Origin: Bacteroidia bacterium
Lineage (GTDB): Bacteria; Bacteroidota; Bacteroidia; Bacteroidales; Azobacteroidaceae
DNA length: 64,000 bases
NCBI GenBank assembly: GCA_025996865.1
Contig: BNTV01000010.1
Coordinates: 12,234 to 76,233 of the forward strand
Direction of reading: 5' to 3'
Shown here one piece after another: positions 26,509 through 34,841 of this stretch (positions are counted from its first letter, which is position 1; the number at the start of each line of letters is the position of its first letter). The notes under the pieces are model-generated. The model saw only the letters and a list, made by a program, of their open reading frames with translations. It had not been told where the DNA came from and made no database searches. A program made the translations under genes and the position numbers.

Positions 26509-29107
26509 TCAAACTGTTTTTTATAGGTTCAACCAAAAGCTCAATATCGCCGGCGCCGGCAATCAAAAGCACTTCGTACTTGTTTTTCTTCACCTGTTCC
26601 AATAATTCCGTTTTGCCGAACAAGTGTTTTTCGGAGCTTGTTACCAGATCCAGAATCATTTGAGAAGATACGCCCGGAATCGGTTCTTCGCGTGCGGGAT
26701 AAATTGGAATCAGAATCACTTCGTCGGCCAATGACAAAGACTTGGCAAATTCTTTGTAAAAATCATTGGTACGTGAATACAAATGCGGTTGGAAAATCAC
26801 CGTCAGTTTTTTATCCGGATACAATTGCCGGACAGAAGTGATGCTTTCCCACAATTCGTCGGGGTGATGGGCATAATCGTCTATCAACACCAAATCGTCG
26901 CGTTTGATGTGGAAATCAAACCGGCGCTTCGCACCTTGGAAAGACGCCATTCCGGCTCTCAGCTCATCGTCGGAAACGCCGTTCAGATAAGCAATCGCCA
27001 TGGCTGCTACTCCGTTGGAAATATTGATTTTCACCGGAACGCCCAATTGAATACGGGGGATTATTCTTTCGGGGGTGACAAAATCGAAGAAGATTTCGCC
27101 GTTGCCGATTTGGATGTTTTCGGCATAAAAATCTACCCCTAAATCCCCTAAAGGGGACTTTTGTTCCGCATCAACCCAAGTCCCCTTCAGGGGATTTAGG
27201 GGTAAGCCCCCTTCAGTGGGTTGGGGGCAAACACCTGCATAACGATAGGTTTTCACTCCTTCCTTAAGATTTAACGGAATATCTACTCCTGCTTCTACCA
27301 ACAAGACTCCATTTTCCTTGATTAGCGAAGAAAAATGACTAAATCCTTCTCTATAAGCTGCTTCTGTTCCGTAAATATCCAAATGGTCGGGCGAAACGGA
27401 AGTAATCACTGCCATATATGGACTCAACCAATGGAAAGAGCGGTCGTATTCGTCGGCTTCGACCACGGTCAAATCGCTGGTATCGGACAACAGAAGATTG
27501 CTGTCGTAATTTTTCAAAATTCCGCCGAGGAATGCGTTGCAATCCATTTTTGATTGCTTCAGCAAATGGGCAATCATGCTTGAAGTCGTTGTCTTTCCAT
27601 GCGTACCGGCGACGCACAGTCCGCGTGTAGTACGTGTGATTTCACCCAAAACTTGTGCGCGTTTCATGATTTCGAAACCGCTTTCGCGGAAAAATGTCAG
27701 TTCGGAATGGTCCTGAGGAACGGCCGGCGTCCAAACGACTACCGTTTGCGTTTTGTCTTTGAATGTCCGGGGAATCAAATCTGTATTGTCTTCGTAATGA
27801 ATTTCAGCGCCTTCTTCATTCAACTGCTTCGTCAAATCCGATTCGACACGGTCGTATCCGGCCACTTTCTTTCCTTTGGCGAGGAAATAGCGGATGAGGG
27901 CGCTCATGCCGATGCCGCCGGCGCCGATGAAATAGAGTGAAGAGTGAAGAGTGAAGAGTGAAGAGTGAAGAGTGAAGGGTGAAGAGTGAAGGGTGAAGGG
28001 TGAAGAGTGAAGAATATTTGCTATTTCATTTACAATTTTGTTTGCCGCATCAGGTAAAGCCAGTTTTTTGATATTGGCGCTCAATTCTTTCAAACGTTCT
28101 GTGTTGTGAACGGTGTCCAAAGCGAGTGGAATCAGAGATTGCAAAGCGTCTTCGTCGGGAACGAGAATGGCTGCCTCTTTCTTTACCAAAGCCATCGCAT
28201 TTTTTGTCTGGTGGTCTTCGGCAACATTGGGCGAAGGCACAAGAATAACCGGTTTTCCAATCATGCAAAATTCCGAAATCGAGCCGGCGCCCGCGCGGGA
28301 AATAATCAAGTCGGCAACGGAATAAGCCAAATCCATGCGGGAAATAAATTCCGTCAGTTTAATCGGATGTTGCGAATATTTTTCCAATTGTTTCAGGGAA
28401 TCGTGAAAATAGGCTTTCCCCGATTGCCAAAGGAATTGTACGCTTCCGTCGCGGAGTGTCGGAAATGCTTGTATCATACACTGGTTTAGTGTTTTTGCAC
28501 CCAAACTTCCACCCAAAACAAGAATTGTCTGCATATCAGGATCAAGGCCGAAGAAAGAATAGGCTTTCTTTCGTTTTTCTTCCAGATGAACCAAATCTTT
28601 ACGGATGGGATTGCCGGTCAGAACGATTTTTCCGGCAGGGAAAAATTTCTCCATGTCTTCGTAAGCCACACAGATTTTCTCTGCTTTTTTCGCCAACAGT
28701 TTATTGGTTATTCCGGCGTATGAATTTTGTTCCTGAATCAAAGTCGGGATACCCAATCGGTTAGCTGCTTTCAATGTTGGCCCGCTTGCATATCCTCCTA
28801 CGCCAACGGCTATATCGGGACGGAATTTTCTCACTGTTTTCCGCGCCAGATGCATGCTTTTCAACAATTTGAAAATAACGCTGATATTTTTCAACAGATT
28901 TTTGCGGTCAAAACCTGCAACCGGTAATCCGACAATCGGATAACCCGCAGCCGGAACGCGCTCCATCTCCATTCGGTCTTCGGCTCCGACGAACAGGATT
29001 TCCGCATCGGGGTAGCGTTCTTTCAAGGCGTCGGCAATGGATAGCGCCGGGAAAATGTGGCCGCCGGTGCCGCCTCCGCTGATGATTATTTTTAATTGTT
29101 CTATCAT
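26501..29107 (-). CDS. murG-murC: MurG-MurC fusion (GlcNAc transferase plus UDP-MurNAc-L-alanine ligase)
   Basis: One 868-residue reading frame carries two enzymes that are normally separate. Residues 1-363 are MurG (IIISGGGTGGHIFPAL, GVGGYASGPT, QEQNSYAGITN, ISRAGAGSISEF), which makes lipid II. Residues from about 391 are MurC (FIGAGGIGMSALIRYF, ATP loop CVAGTHGKTTTSS, DEYDRSFH, LIDDYAHHPDEL), which adds L-Ala. They are joined by a 7-residue-period linker (HSSPFTL units) encoded by a 7-bp tandem repeat at 27934-28010; no MurC start codon remains, so MurC depends on this frame. MurC also contains a repeat-derived insertion at about 629-665. The linker has no resemblance to either family. Confidence 0.93.
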   Translation of the reverse strand: MIEQLKIIISGGGTGGHIFPALSIADALKERYPDAEILFVGAEDRMEMERVPAAGYPIVGLPVAGFDRKNLLKNISVIFKLLKSMHLARKTVRKFRPDIAVGVGGYASGPTLKAANRLGIPTLIQEQNSYAGITNKLLAKKAEKICVAYEDMEKFFPAGKIVLTGNPIRKDLVHLEEKRKKAYSFFGLDPDMQTILVLGGSLGAKTLNQCMIQAFPTLRDGSVQFLWQSGKAYFHDSLKQLEKYSQHPIKLTEFISRMDLAYSVADLIISRAGAGSISEFCMIGKPVILVPSPNVAEDHQTKNAMALVKKEAAILVPDEDALQSLIPLALDTVHNTERLKELSANIKKLALPDAANKIVNEIANILHSSPFTLHSSPFTLHSSLFTLHSSLYFIGAGGIGMSALIRYFLAKGKKVAGYDRVESDLTKQLNEEGAEIHYEDNTDLIPRTFKDKTQTVVVWTPAVPQDHSELTFFRESGFEIMKRAQVLGEITRTTRGLCVAGTHGKTTTSSMIAHLLKQSKMDCNAFLGGILKNYDSNLLLSDTSDLTVVEADEYDRSFHWLSPYMAVITSVSPDHLDIYGTEAAYREGFSHFSSLIKENGVLLVEAGVDIPLNLKEGVKTYRYAGVCPQPTEGGLPLNPLKGTWVDAEQKSPLGDLGVDFYAENIQIGNGEIFFDFVTPERIIPRIQLGVPVKINISNGVAAMAIAYLNGVSDDELRAGMASFQGAKRRFDFHIKRDDLVLIDDYAHHPDELWESITSVRQLYPDKKLTVIFQPHLYSRTNDFYKEFAKSLSLADEVILIPIYPAREEPIPGVSSQMILDLVTSSEKHLFGKTELLEQVKKNKYEVLLIAGAGDIELLVEPIKNSLNG
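27134..27204. repeat. Palindromic element inserted in the murC coding sequence
   Basis: Arms of 27 nt (27134-27160 and 27178-27204) differ at one position and flank a 17-nt loop. The arms contain CCCCTAAATCCCCT. A related CCCCCTTCAGTGGGTTGGGGG segment continues to about 27228. Translated, it gives extra residues including TEGGLPLNPLKGTWVDAEQK in MurC. It is related to the intergenic element at 29127-29202. Confidence 0.9.
27934..28010. repeat. Heptamer array joining murG and murC (11 units)
   Basis: Eleven direct copies of AGAGTGA or AGGGTGA (77 bp). On the coding strand all three frames are free of stops, and the used frame yields the period-7 linker between MurG and MurC. Confidence 0.95.
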
Positions 29108-29126
29108 AACGTTTTTATTTTTACCT

Positions 29127-29202
29127 CCAACCCCCTGAAGGGGGCTATGACCGTAGCATAATAAGCATACTCACTGCCTTAACTCCCCCTTCAGGGGGTT
29201 GG
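29127..29202. repeat. Palindromic element between ftsW and murG
   Basis: Perfect 18-bp arms (CCAACCCCCTGAAGGGGG and its complement at 29185-29202) around a 40-nt centre. It fills the gap between the ftsW stop and the murG start. Confidence 0.9.
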
Positions 29203-29210
29203 GGGGTATG

Positions 29211-30467
29211 TTATACAATAGCAATTTCCGTTTCTTCCATCATTTTTTGTTCTTCCAATTCTTCGTTGATTTCTTCTTCCCGCTGTATGCCTCGTTCGTT
29301 TTCATAACGACTGACACTCAATATGATTCCGAAAAAGGCGCAAGTAACCAAAGTGGAAGTTCCCCCTCGACTCACTAACGGCAAAGGTTGTCCGGTAACC
29401 GGTATCAGATTGACGGCTACGGCCATATTCGCCAAAGCCTGTGAAACCAAAACCAGTGCACAACCCATCACCAAGAGTTTGGGAAACAGTTTATCGCATC
29501 GTCCGGCAATAATTCCCGACCGGATAAACAGAAAGACATAAAGCGCCAAGACAAGTATTCCGCCAACCAAACCCAATTCTTCAATGATAATCGCAAAAAT
29601 AAAATCGGAATAGGCTTGCGGCAGAAAATCCCTTTGCCGGCTGTTTCCCGGCAATCTACCGAAAACTCCCCCGCGGGCAACGGCAATATTGGCTTGCGTT
29701 ACTTGGTAGTTTTTATCGGTCACTTCATAAGTATCATCTTTTATTTCGTTTTTATTGGCTTCTTTTTGAGCTATCCATACTTTAAAATTAAAAGGCATTG
29801 GCGCTCTCGCTTTCCAAGTAAGCGGGCGAGACCAATATTTCTCGAAAGTTTGATCCGGCATAACATTGACGGCTGTGACAAAAAGGCCTCCGACAAGAAC
29901 GCATATAGAAATGATTACAAACAGCTTTTTAAAAGGAATTTGTCCGATAAACATCATCATTAAGACTACGGCGAAAAGCAAAAATGCCGTGGAAAAATTG
30001 TCCAACAGAATGATTCCGCAAGTAATCACCGCCGAAATTAAAATTAACCGGTAATGAATGTTTTTCTCCGTATTTTTATACCTGGAGAGAAAAAACGCGG
30101 TCGTGCCAATCAAACAAAGTTTGGCAAATTCCGAGGGCTGAAAACTGATTCCACCAATTGATAACCACCGGGTTGCGTCATTTGTTTCCGTGCCGGTCAA
30201 CTTGGTAACCACCAACAAAAAACAAGCCAACGGAAGCGCCAACAAAGCAATGGAAAAGTATTTAGGCCTGACACTGTGAACTACCAAGACGACAAACAAA
30301 CCTCCCAATAAGAACATGACATGCTTCATAATCGGCCGCCAATAATCGGTCTTGAAAGTTAATGTACTGGATGCGCTATACACTTCAATGATTGAAATAG
30401 CGCATAGGAACACGAAAATCATCCAGATTACCCGGTCGCCGCGAAATATTTTGCTTAAAAAATCCAT
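29211..30467 (-). CDS. ftsW: Cell division protein FtsW (SEDS glycosyltransferase)
   Basis: A 418-residue polytopic SEDS protein with about ten hydrophobic helices. SEDS motifs are visible: LSIGGISFQPSEFAKL, ARGGVFGRLPGNSRQ, ELGLVGGILVL and the C-terminal GQPLPLVSRGGTSTL. It polymerises septal glycan with the transpeptidase encoded by ftsI. The C-terminal tail is acidic (REEEINEELEEQKMMEET) and cytoplasmic. Confidence 0.93.
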   Translation of the reverse strand: MDFLSKIFRGDRVIWMIFVFLCAISIIEVYSASSTLTFKTDYWRPIMKHVMFLLGGLFVVLVVHSVRPKYFSIALLALPLACFLLVVTKLTGTETNDATRWLSIGGISFQPSEFAKLCLIGTTAFFLSRYKNTEKNIHYRLILISAVITCGIILLDNFSTAFLLFAVVLMMMFIGQIPFKKLFVIISICVLVGGLFVTAVNVMPDQTFEKYWSRPLTWKARAPMPFNFKVWIAQKEANKNEIKDDTYEVTDKNYQVTQANIAVARGGVFGRLPGNSRQRDFLPQAYSDFIFAIIIEELGLVGGILVLALYVFLFIRSGIIAGRCDKLFPKLLVMGCALVLVSQALANMAVAVNLIPVTGQPLPLVSRGGTSTLVTCAFFGIILSVSRYENERGIQREEEINEELEEQKMMEETEIAIV

Positions 30468-30480
30468 ACTGATTTTAATT

Positions 30481-30605
30481 ACGAATTACAAATTACGAAT
30501 TACGAAACATCGTTCGACGTTAGTCAAAACTAAAAACTAAAAGTTAAAAACTAAAAACTAAAATCCATTCATTCTCAATTCTCAATTTTCAATTCTCAAT
30601 TTTCA
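30481..30605. repeat. Three stacked heptamer arrays between ftsW and murD
   Basis: Successive short arrays of different 7-bp units: ACGAATT-like (30481-30505), AACTAAA (30525-30563) and TTCTCAA (30570-30604), separated by unique bases. The last array contains the murD stop codon. Confidence 0.85.
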
Positions 30606-32054
30606 AAGCCTTCTGACACAATGTTTAAATTGTTTTCCTCTGTCTTCGTAGTTTTCAAACAAATCGAAGCTGGCGCAGCAGGGGGATAACAAAACGGTAT
30701 CACCCTGTTCTGCAATGCTGTATGCTTTTGAAACAGCTTCTTCCATGGAATGTGCTTCGGTCGTTTGAGCTACTGTTTTATCGAAAAAGTGATGCAATTT
30801 GGAATTGTCCACGCCGAGATAAATCAGTGCGCGGCATTTTTCTTTTACCAATGCTTCAATTTCCCCGTAATCATTGCCTTTGTCCGTTCCGCCAAGAATC
30901 AGGACGACAGGCGTTTTCATGCTTTGCAAGGCGTACCAGGTCGAATTGACATTGGTCGCTTTCGAATCGTTGATGTATTCGACGCCCTGCACTTTGGCCA
31001 CTTTTTCCAAACGGTGTTCAACCCCTTTGAAATCACTGAGGGAACGGCGGATATCTTCGTTCTTGATATCCAATAATTTAGCAGCAATTCCCGCCGCTAA
31101 TGAGTTGTACAAATTGTGTGTTCCTGTCAACGCGACTAATTCTTCTTCCATATTGAAATTTCCTTTAGGAGTTTTTATAATCAGTTGTTTATCTTCGGTA
31201 TAGGCAATTACGTCCTCTCCTTTCGTTAATGCAAAAGGATAAAGCGTAGGACATGATTCTTTGTCATTTCGTAATTTGTCATTTGTAATTCGTAATTCGT
31301 AATTCGTAATTCGTAATTGTATAATCGGATCATCGTTCCAAAAAATAAAAGCATCTGCTGCCGTTTGATTCCGGATGATCCGCATTTTGGAATTGACGTA
31401 ATTCTGCATTTCGTAATTGTAACGGTCGAGATGATCGGGCGTAATGTTCAGTAAAACAGCAATATCCGCACGGAAATCGAACATGCCGTCCAACTGGAAG
31501 CTGCTTAGTTCGATGACGTAATAATCGTAATTCTGTTCGGCCACTTGCAAAGCGAAGCTTTCCCCGACGTTTCCGGCTAAACCGACGTTCAGTCCGGCGC
31601 TTTTCAGAATATGGTAAGTCAGCATGGTTGTGGTTGTCTTTCCGTTACTTCCTGTGATACAGATTGTTTTCGCATTCGTATATCTTCCGGCAAATTCGAT
31701 TTCCGAAATCACCGGAATATTTTTTCCGTGAATTTTTTTTACGATCGGCGCTTTGTCGGGAATGCCCGGACTTTTAATGATTTCATTGGCGTTCAGGATT
31801 TTTTCTTCCGTGTGCTGGCCTTCTTCGTAGGGAATTTCGTATCTTTCCAAAATTTCCTTGTATTTGTCTTTTATGGTTGATAAATCCGAAACAAAAACGT
31901 CGAAACCTTTCTTTTTTGCCAGCGCGGCGGCGCCTGCGCCGCTCTCGCCTGCGCCTAAAATGACGATTCGTACTTCCCCTGACCGTGGGTTGTCACCCAC
32001 GGCTATAAATGCATTGGCGCGATGCGCCATGTCGATATTTGAATTTTTGTTCAT
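30603..32054 (-). CDS. murD: UDP-MurNAc-L-alanine:D-glutamate ligase MurD with repeat-derived insertions
   Basis: MurD ligase core: RIVILGAGESGAGAAALAKK (nucleotide-binding start), ATP loop ITGSNGKTTTTM, NITPDHLDRY, and C-terminal INDSKATNVNSTWYAL and LILGGTDKGNDYG. The start at 32054 follows mraY by two bases; an upstream ATG at 32168 would overlap mraY by 112 bp and is rejected. About 22 residues before RIVILGAG (MAHRANAFIAVGDNPRSGEV) come from palindromic DNA at 31983-32029, and an internal insertion (LRITNYELRITNDK) comes from a 7-bp array at 31262-31320. It adds D-Glu to UDP-MurNAc-L-Ala. Confidence 0.92.
   Translation of the reverse strand: MNKNSNIDMAHRANAFIAVGDNPRSGEVRIVILGAGESGAGAAALAKKKGFDVFVSDLSTIKDKYKEILERYEIPYEEGQHTEEKILNANEIIKSPGIPDKAPIVKKIHGKNIPVISEIEFAGRYTNAKTICITGSNGKTTTTMLTYHILKSAGLNVGLAGNVGESFALQVAEQNYDYYVIELSSFQLDGMFDFRADIAVLLNITPDHLDRYNYEMQNYVNSKMRIIRNQTAADAFIFWNDDPIIQLRITNYELRITNDKLRNDKESCPTLYPFALTKGEDVIAYTEDKQLIIKTPKGNFNMEEELVALTGTHNLYNSLAAGIAAKLLDIKNEDIRRSLSDFKGVEHRLEKVAKVQGVEYINDSKATNVNSTWYALQSMKTPVVLILGGTDKGNDYGEIEALVKEKCRALIYLGVDNSKLHHFFDKTVAQTTEAHSMEEAVSKAYSIAEQGDTVLLSPCCASFDLFENYEDRGKQFKHCVRRL
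31262..31320. repeat. Heptamer array inside murD
   Basis: Units of GTAATTC (four exact, 31285-31312) plus degenerate flanking copies (GTAATTT, GTCATTT). It is translated as LRITNYE/LRITNDK/LRNDK within MurD. It resembles the array at 30481-30505. Confidence 0.9.
31983..32029. repeat. Double hairpin forming the MurD N-terminal extension
   Basis: Two adjacent perfect hairpins: CCGTGGGT/ACCCACGG with a TGTC loop (31983-32002) and TGGCGC/GCGCCA with a GAT loop (32015-32029). Together they encode residues between the start codon and the conserved MurD core. Confidence 0.8.
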
Positions 32055-32056
32055 AT

Positions 32057-33313
32057 TTACCTCATTTTCAAAGTGGCAATCGCCAATACCACCAAAATAA
32101 TCCCAATCAGCCAGAAACGGACAACGATTTTCGATTCGGGAACAGCTATCAACGGTTTCTGTATCCAAGCGTCAATGCCGGCATTGCCGGCTTTCTGGAA
32201 ATGATGGTGCAAAGGCGTCATTTTAAATACGCGCCTGCCTGCACCATATTTCTTTTTCGTATATTTGAAATACGCAACTTGCATCATTACCGAAACACTT
32301 TCGGCAAAAAAGACGCCGCAGAGAATCGGCAACAATAATTCTTTATGGATAATAATGGCGAAAACGGCTATGATTCCGCCCAAAGTGAGCGAACCGGTAT
32401 CACCCATAAAAACCTGCGCCGGAAAAGCGTTGTACCATAAAAATCCGATACATGCGCCGATAAATGCGCTTGCAAAAACGGCCAATTCCTCACAACCTGG
32501 AATATACATGATGTTCAGATAAGCAGCATATTTGATATGGCTTGATACATAAGCCAATATGCCTAAGGCAACGCCTATGATGGCCGAGCTGCCGGCCGCC
32601 AGTCCATCCAATCCATCCGTGAGATTAGCCCCATTGGATACCGCTGTGACAATGAAAATTGTAATAATTACAAAAATAATCCAGGTCGCCGCCGTCCTGT
32701 GATTCGACATGAAAAACGCCAAACTCCGGTAATCGAAGTTGTTGTTTTTTAGGAAAGGAATGGTGGTTTGCGTTGATTTAACTTCTTGATTGTAAATAAT
32801 TTCTGTGATAACGTCGTTCTCGCGAATTTCAATGTTCTCGCGTATCACCGCATCGGGACTTAAATAAATGGTCAGGCCGACAATCAAACCCAAACCGACT
32901 TGTCCCACAATTTTGAATTTACCGCTCAACCCGTCTTTGTTTTTCCGGATTACTTTGATGTAATCGTCTATAAATCCGATAACTCCAAGCCAAGCAGTTG
33001 TAATCAGCATCAGGATAATATAGACATTGGTCAATTTGGCCAGCAACAAAACCGGAACGAGAATCGCAATGATGATAATGATTCCGCCCATCGTAGGCGT
33101 TCCCGTTTTCTTCATCTGGCCTTCCAAACCCAGATTGCGGATGGTTTCACCGATTTGCATCAGTTGGAGTTTTTCGATGATTCTCCGGCCGATAATGGTG
33201 GAGATTACCAAAGAGAAAATCAGGGCCATCGCCGAGCGGAAGGAAATGTAGTGGAATATTCCGGCGCCGGGGAAATCGAGTTTGTCAAGATAATCGAATA
33301 AATAGTATAACAT
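32057..33313 (-). CDS. mraY: Phospho-MurNAc-pentapeptide transferase
   Basis: A 418-residue polytopic enzyme making lipid I from UDP-MurNAc-pentapeptide and undecaprenyl phosphate. Hallmarks: [55 protein letters not shown] and [12 protein letters not shown]. The 418-residue length, longer than E. coli (360), reflects the Bacteroidota insertion near residues 160-190. Six bases separate the murE stop-proximal end from its start. Confidence 0.95.
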   Translation of the reverse strand: MLYYLFDYLDKLDFPGAGIFHYISFRSAMALIFSLVISTIIGRRIIEKLQLMQIGETIRNLGLEGQMKKTGTPTMGGIIIIIAILVPVLLLAKLTNVYIILMLITTAWLGVIGFIDDYIKVIRKNKDGLSGKFKIVGQVGLGLIVGLTIYLSPDAVIRENIEIRENDVITEIIYNQEVKSTQTTIPFLKNNNFDYRSLAFFMSNHRTAATWIIFVIITIFIVTAVSNGANLTDGLDGLAAGSSAIIGVALGILAYVSSHIKYAAYLNIMYIPGCEELAVFASAFIGACIGFLWYNAFPAQVFMGDTGSLTLGGIIAVFAIIIHKELLLPILCGVFFAESVSVMMQVAYFKYTKKKYGAGRRVFKMTPLHHHFQKAGNAGIDAWIQKPLIAVPESKIVVRFWLIGIILVVLAIATLKMR

Positions 33314-33318
33314 AACTT

Positions 33319-34776
33319 TTATGATTTAAAAATTTCCCGCACTATTTCCCTGTCATCAAAATGATACTTCACCCCTTTCACTTCCTGATAATCCTCATGC
33401 CCTTTTCCGGCAATCAACACCACATCTCCGGCTTGCGCCAACAGGCAAGCGGTGCGAATGGCTTCCTTGCGGTCGGTGATTTTCAGCGTCTTTTTCATAT
33501 CTTCATCCGTCAAGCCGGCAAACATGTCGCTGAGAATAGCTTCAGGTTCCTCAAACCGCGGGTTGTCGGACGTGAGAATCACCCGGTCACTCAATCTTGC
33601 CGATTCTTTTGCCATGATCGGTCGTTTGCCTTTGTCGCGGTTTCCGCCGCAACCGACTACGGTAATGATGTTTCCCCGTCCGGTCAGGACTTCGTGAATG
33701 GCGTTCAGTACATTGGTCAGTGCGTCGGGCGTGTGCGCGTAATCCACAATGGCCGTGTATCCTTCGGGCGAACGGAAAGTCTGGAAACGTCCCGCCACCG
33801 AATGAAGCGTACTGAGTAAAACCAGCACGTCATCGGGATTTTGTTCCAACAATACCGCAGCTCCATAAACGGCTAACAGGTTGTAAACATTAAATTTACC
33901 GACAAATTGCGTGGTAACTTCCTTGTTGTTAATGCTCATCAACGTACCTTCAATATGCGTTTCAAGGATTTTCCCTTTGAAGTCTGCCAAAGAAAGAACC
34001 GAGTAGGTTTGTTTATTCGCTTTCGTATTTTGCAACATAAACAGTCCGTTTTTATCGTCCTTGTTGGTCAAAGCGAAGGCACTGGCGGGCAGTCTGTCGA
34101 AGAACGCCTTTTTCGCATCGCGGTAATCTTCAAATGTCGGGTGATAATCCAAATGGTCGCGCGTTAAGTTGGTGAAAATCCCACCTTTAAACTGCAAACC
34201 GGAGATTCTTTTCTCTACTACACCATGGGAACTGACTTCCATAAAAACGTAATCGCAACCGGCTTCGACCATCTGTGCCAACAGACCGTTCAGTTCGATG
34301 GCGCCGAGCGTAGTGTTTGTGGTCGGTATCGCCTTGTCATCGACATAATTCGTGACGGTTGACAGCAAACCGGCTTTATATCCCAATTTTCGGAACATCG
34401 TATATAATAAGGTGGCTATCGTCGTCTTGCCGTTTGTTCCCGTTACGCCCACCAAGGTCAAGTGAGCGGAAGGATTACCGTTCCAAGCAGAAGCAATTTG
34501 CCCCAGGGCTTCGGCGCTATCATCCACCCGGATATAGGTAATGTTGTCCTGCAAATTTTCGGGGAGCGTTTGGCAAACGATGGCTACTGCTCCGTTTTCA
34601 ATGGCTTTTCCGATAAACCGGTGTCCGTTTCTTTCGGGTTGTGTATAGGGAACGGCGACGAACAGCCATCCCGCCTCAATTTTCCGGGAATCGGAATGAA
34701 TGCCTTGTATCTCAATATCCGGATTGCCGGATATTTCTTTGATTCCTGTTTTGTCTGTAAGTTTTTTCAGTTCCAT
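33319..34776 (-). CDS. murE: UDP-MurNAc-tripeptide synthetase MurE
   Basis: Mur ligase with N-terminal [19 protein letters not shown] loop [14 protein letters not shown], and [15 protein letters not shown]. The C-terminal [11 protein letters not shown] matches the DNPR motif of meso-diaminopimelate-adding MurE, so DAP is the likely third residue. The start at 34776 ([11 protein letters not shown]) is chosen; a longer frame from 34812 would merely translate the palindrome at 34798-34826. Confidence 0.94.
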   Translation of the reverse strand: MELKKLTDKTGIKEISGNPDIEIQGIHSDSRKIEAGWLFVAVPYTQPERNGHRFIGKAIENGAVAIVCQTLPENLQDNITYIRVDDSAEALGQIASAWNGNPSAHLTLVGVTGTNGKTTIATLLYTMFRKLGYKAGLLSTVTNYVDDKAIPTTNTTLGAIELNGLLAQMVEAGCDYVFMEVSSHGVVEKRISGLQFKGGIFTNLTRDHLDYHPTFEDYRDAKKAFFDRLPASAFALTNKDDKNGLFMLQNTKANKQTYSVLSLADFKGKILETHIEGTLMSINNKEVTTQFVGKFNVYNLLAVYGAAVLLEQNPDDVLVLLSTLHSVAGRFQTFRSPEGYTAIVDYAHTPDALTNVLNAIHEVLTGRGNIITVVGCGGNRDKGKRPIMAKESARLSDRVILTSDNPRFEEPEAILSDMFAGLTDEDMKKTLKITDRKEAIRTACLLAQAGDVVLIAGKGHEDYQEVKGVKYHFDDREIVREIFKS

Positions 34777-34797
34777 ACCTATTATATTGTTGTTTTT

Positions 34798-34826
34798 GTA
34801 GAGACAAGGCATTGCCTTGTCTCTAC
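34798..34826. repeat. GTAGAGAC palindrome, copy 2
   Basis: 14-bp perfect arms (GTAGAGACAAGGCA) with a 1-nt loop, between ftsI and murE. It shares its outer 8 bp with the copy at 22416-22443 but has a different core. Confidence 0.9.
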
Positions 34827-34841
34827 CGTTATCGTTTTATA

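Noticed and set aside
30603..32168. Longer MurD from a start at 32168
   Set aside because: It overlaps mraY by 112 bp; a start at 32054 directly after mraY is more plausible.
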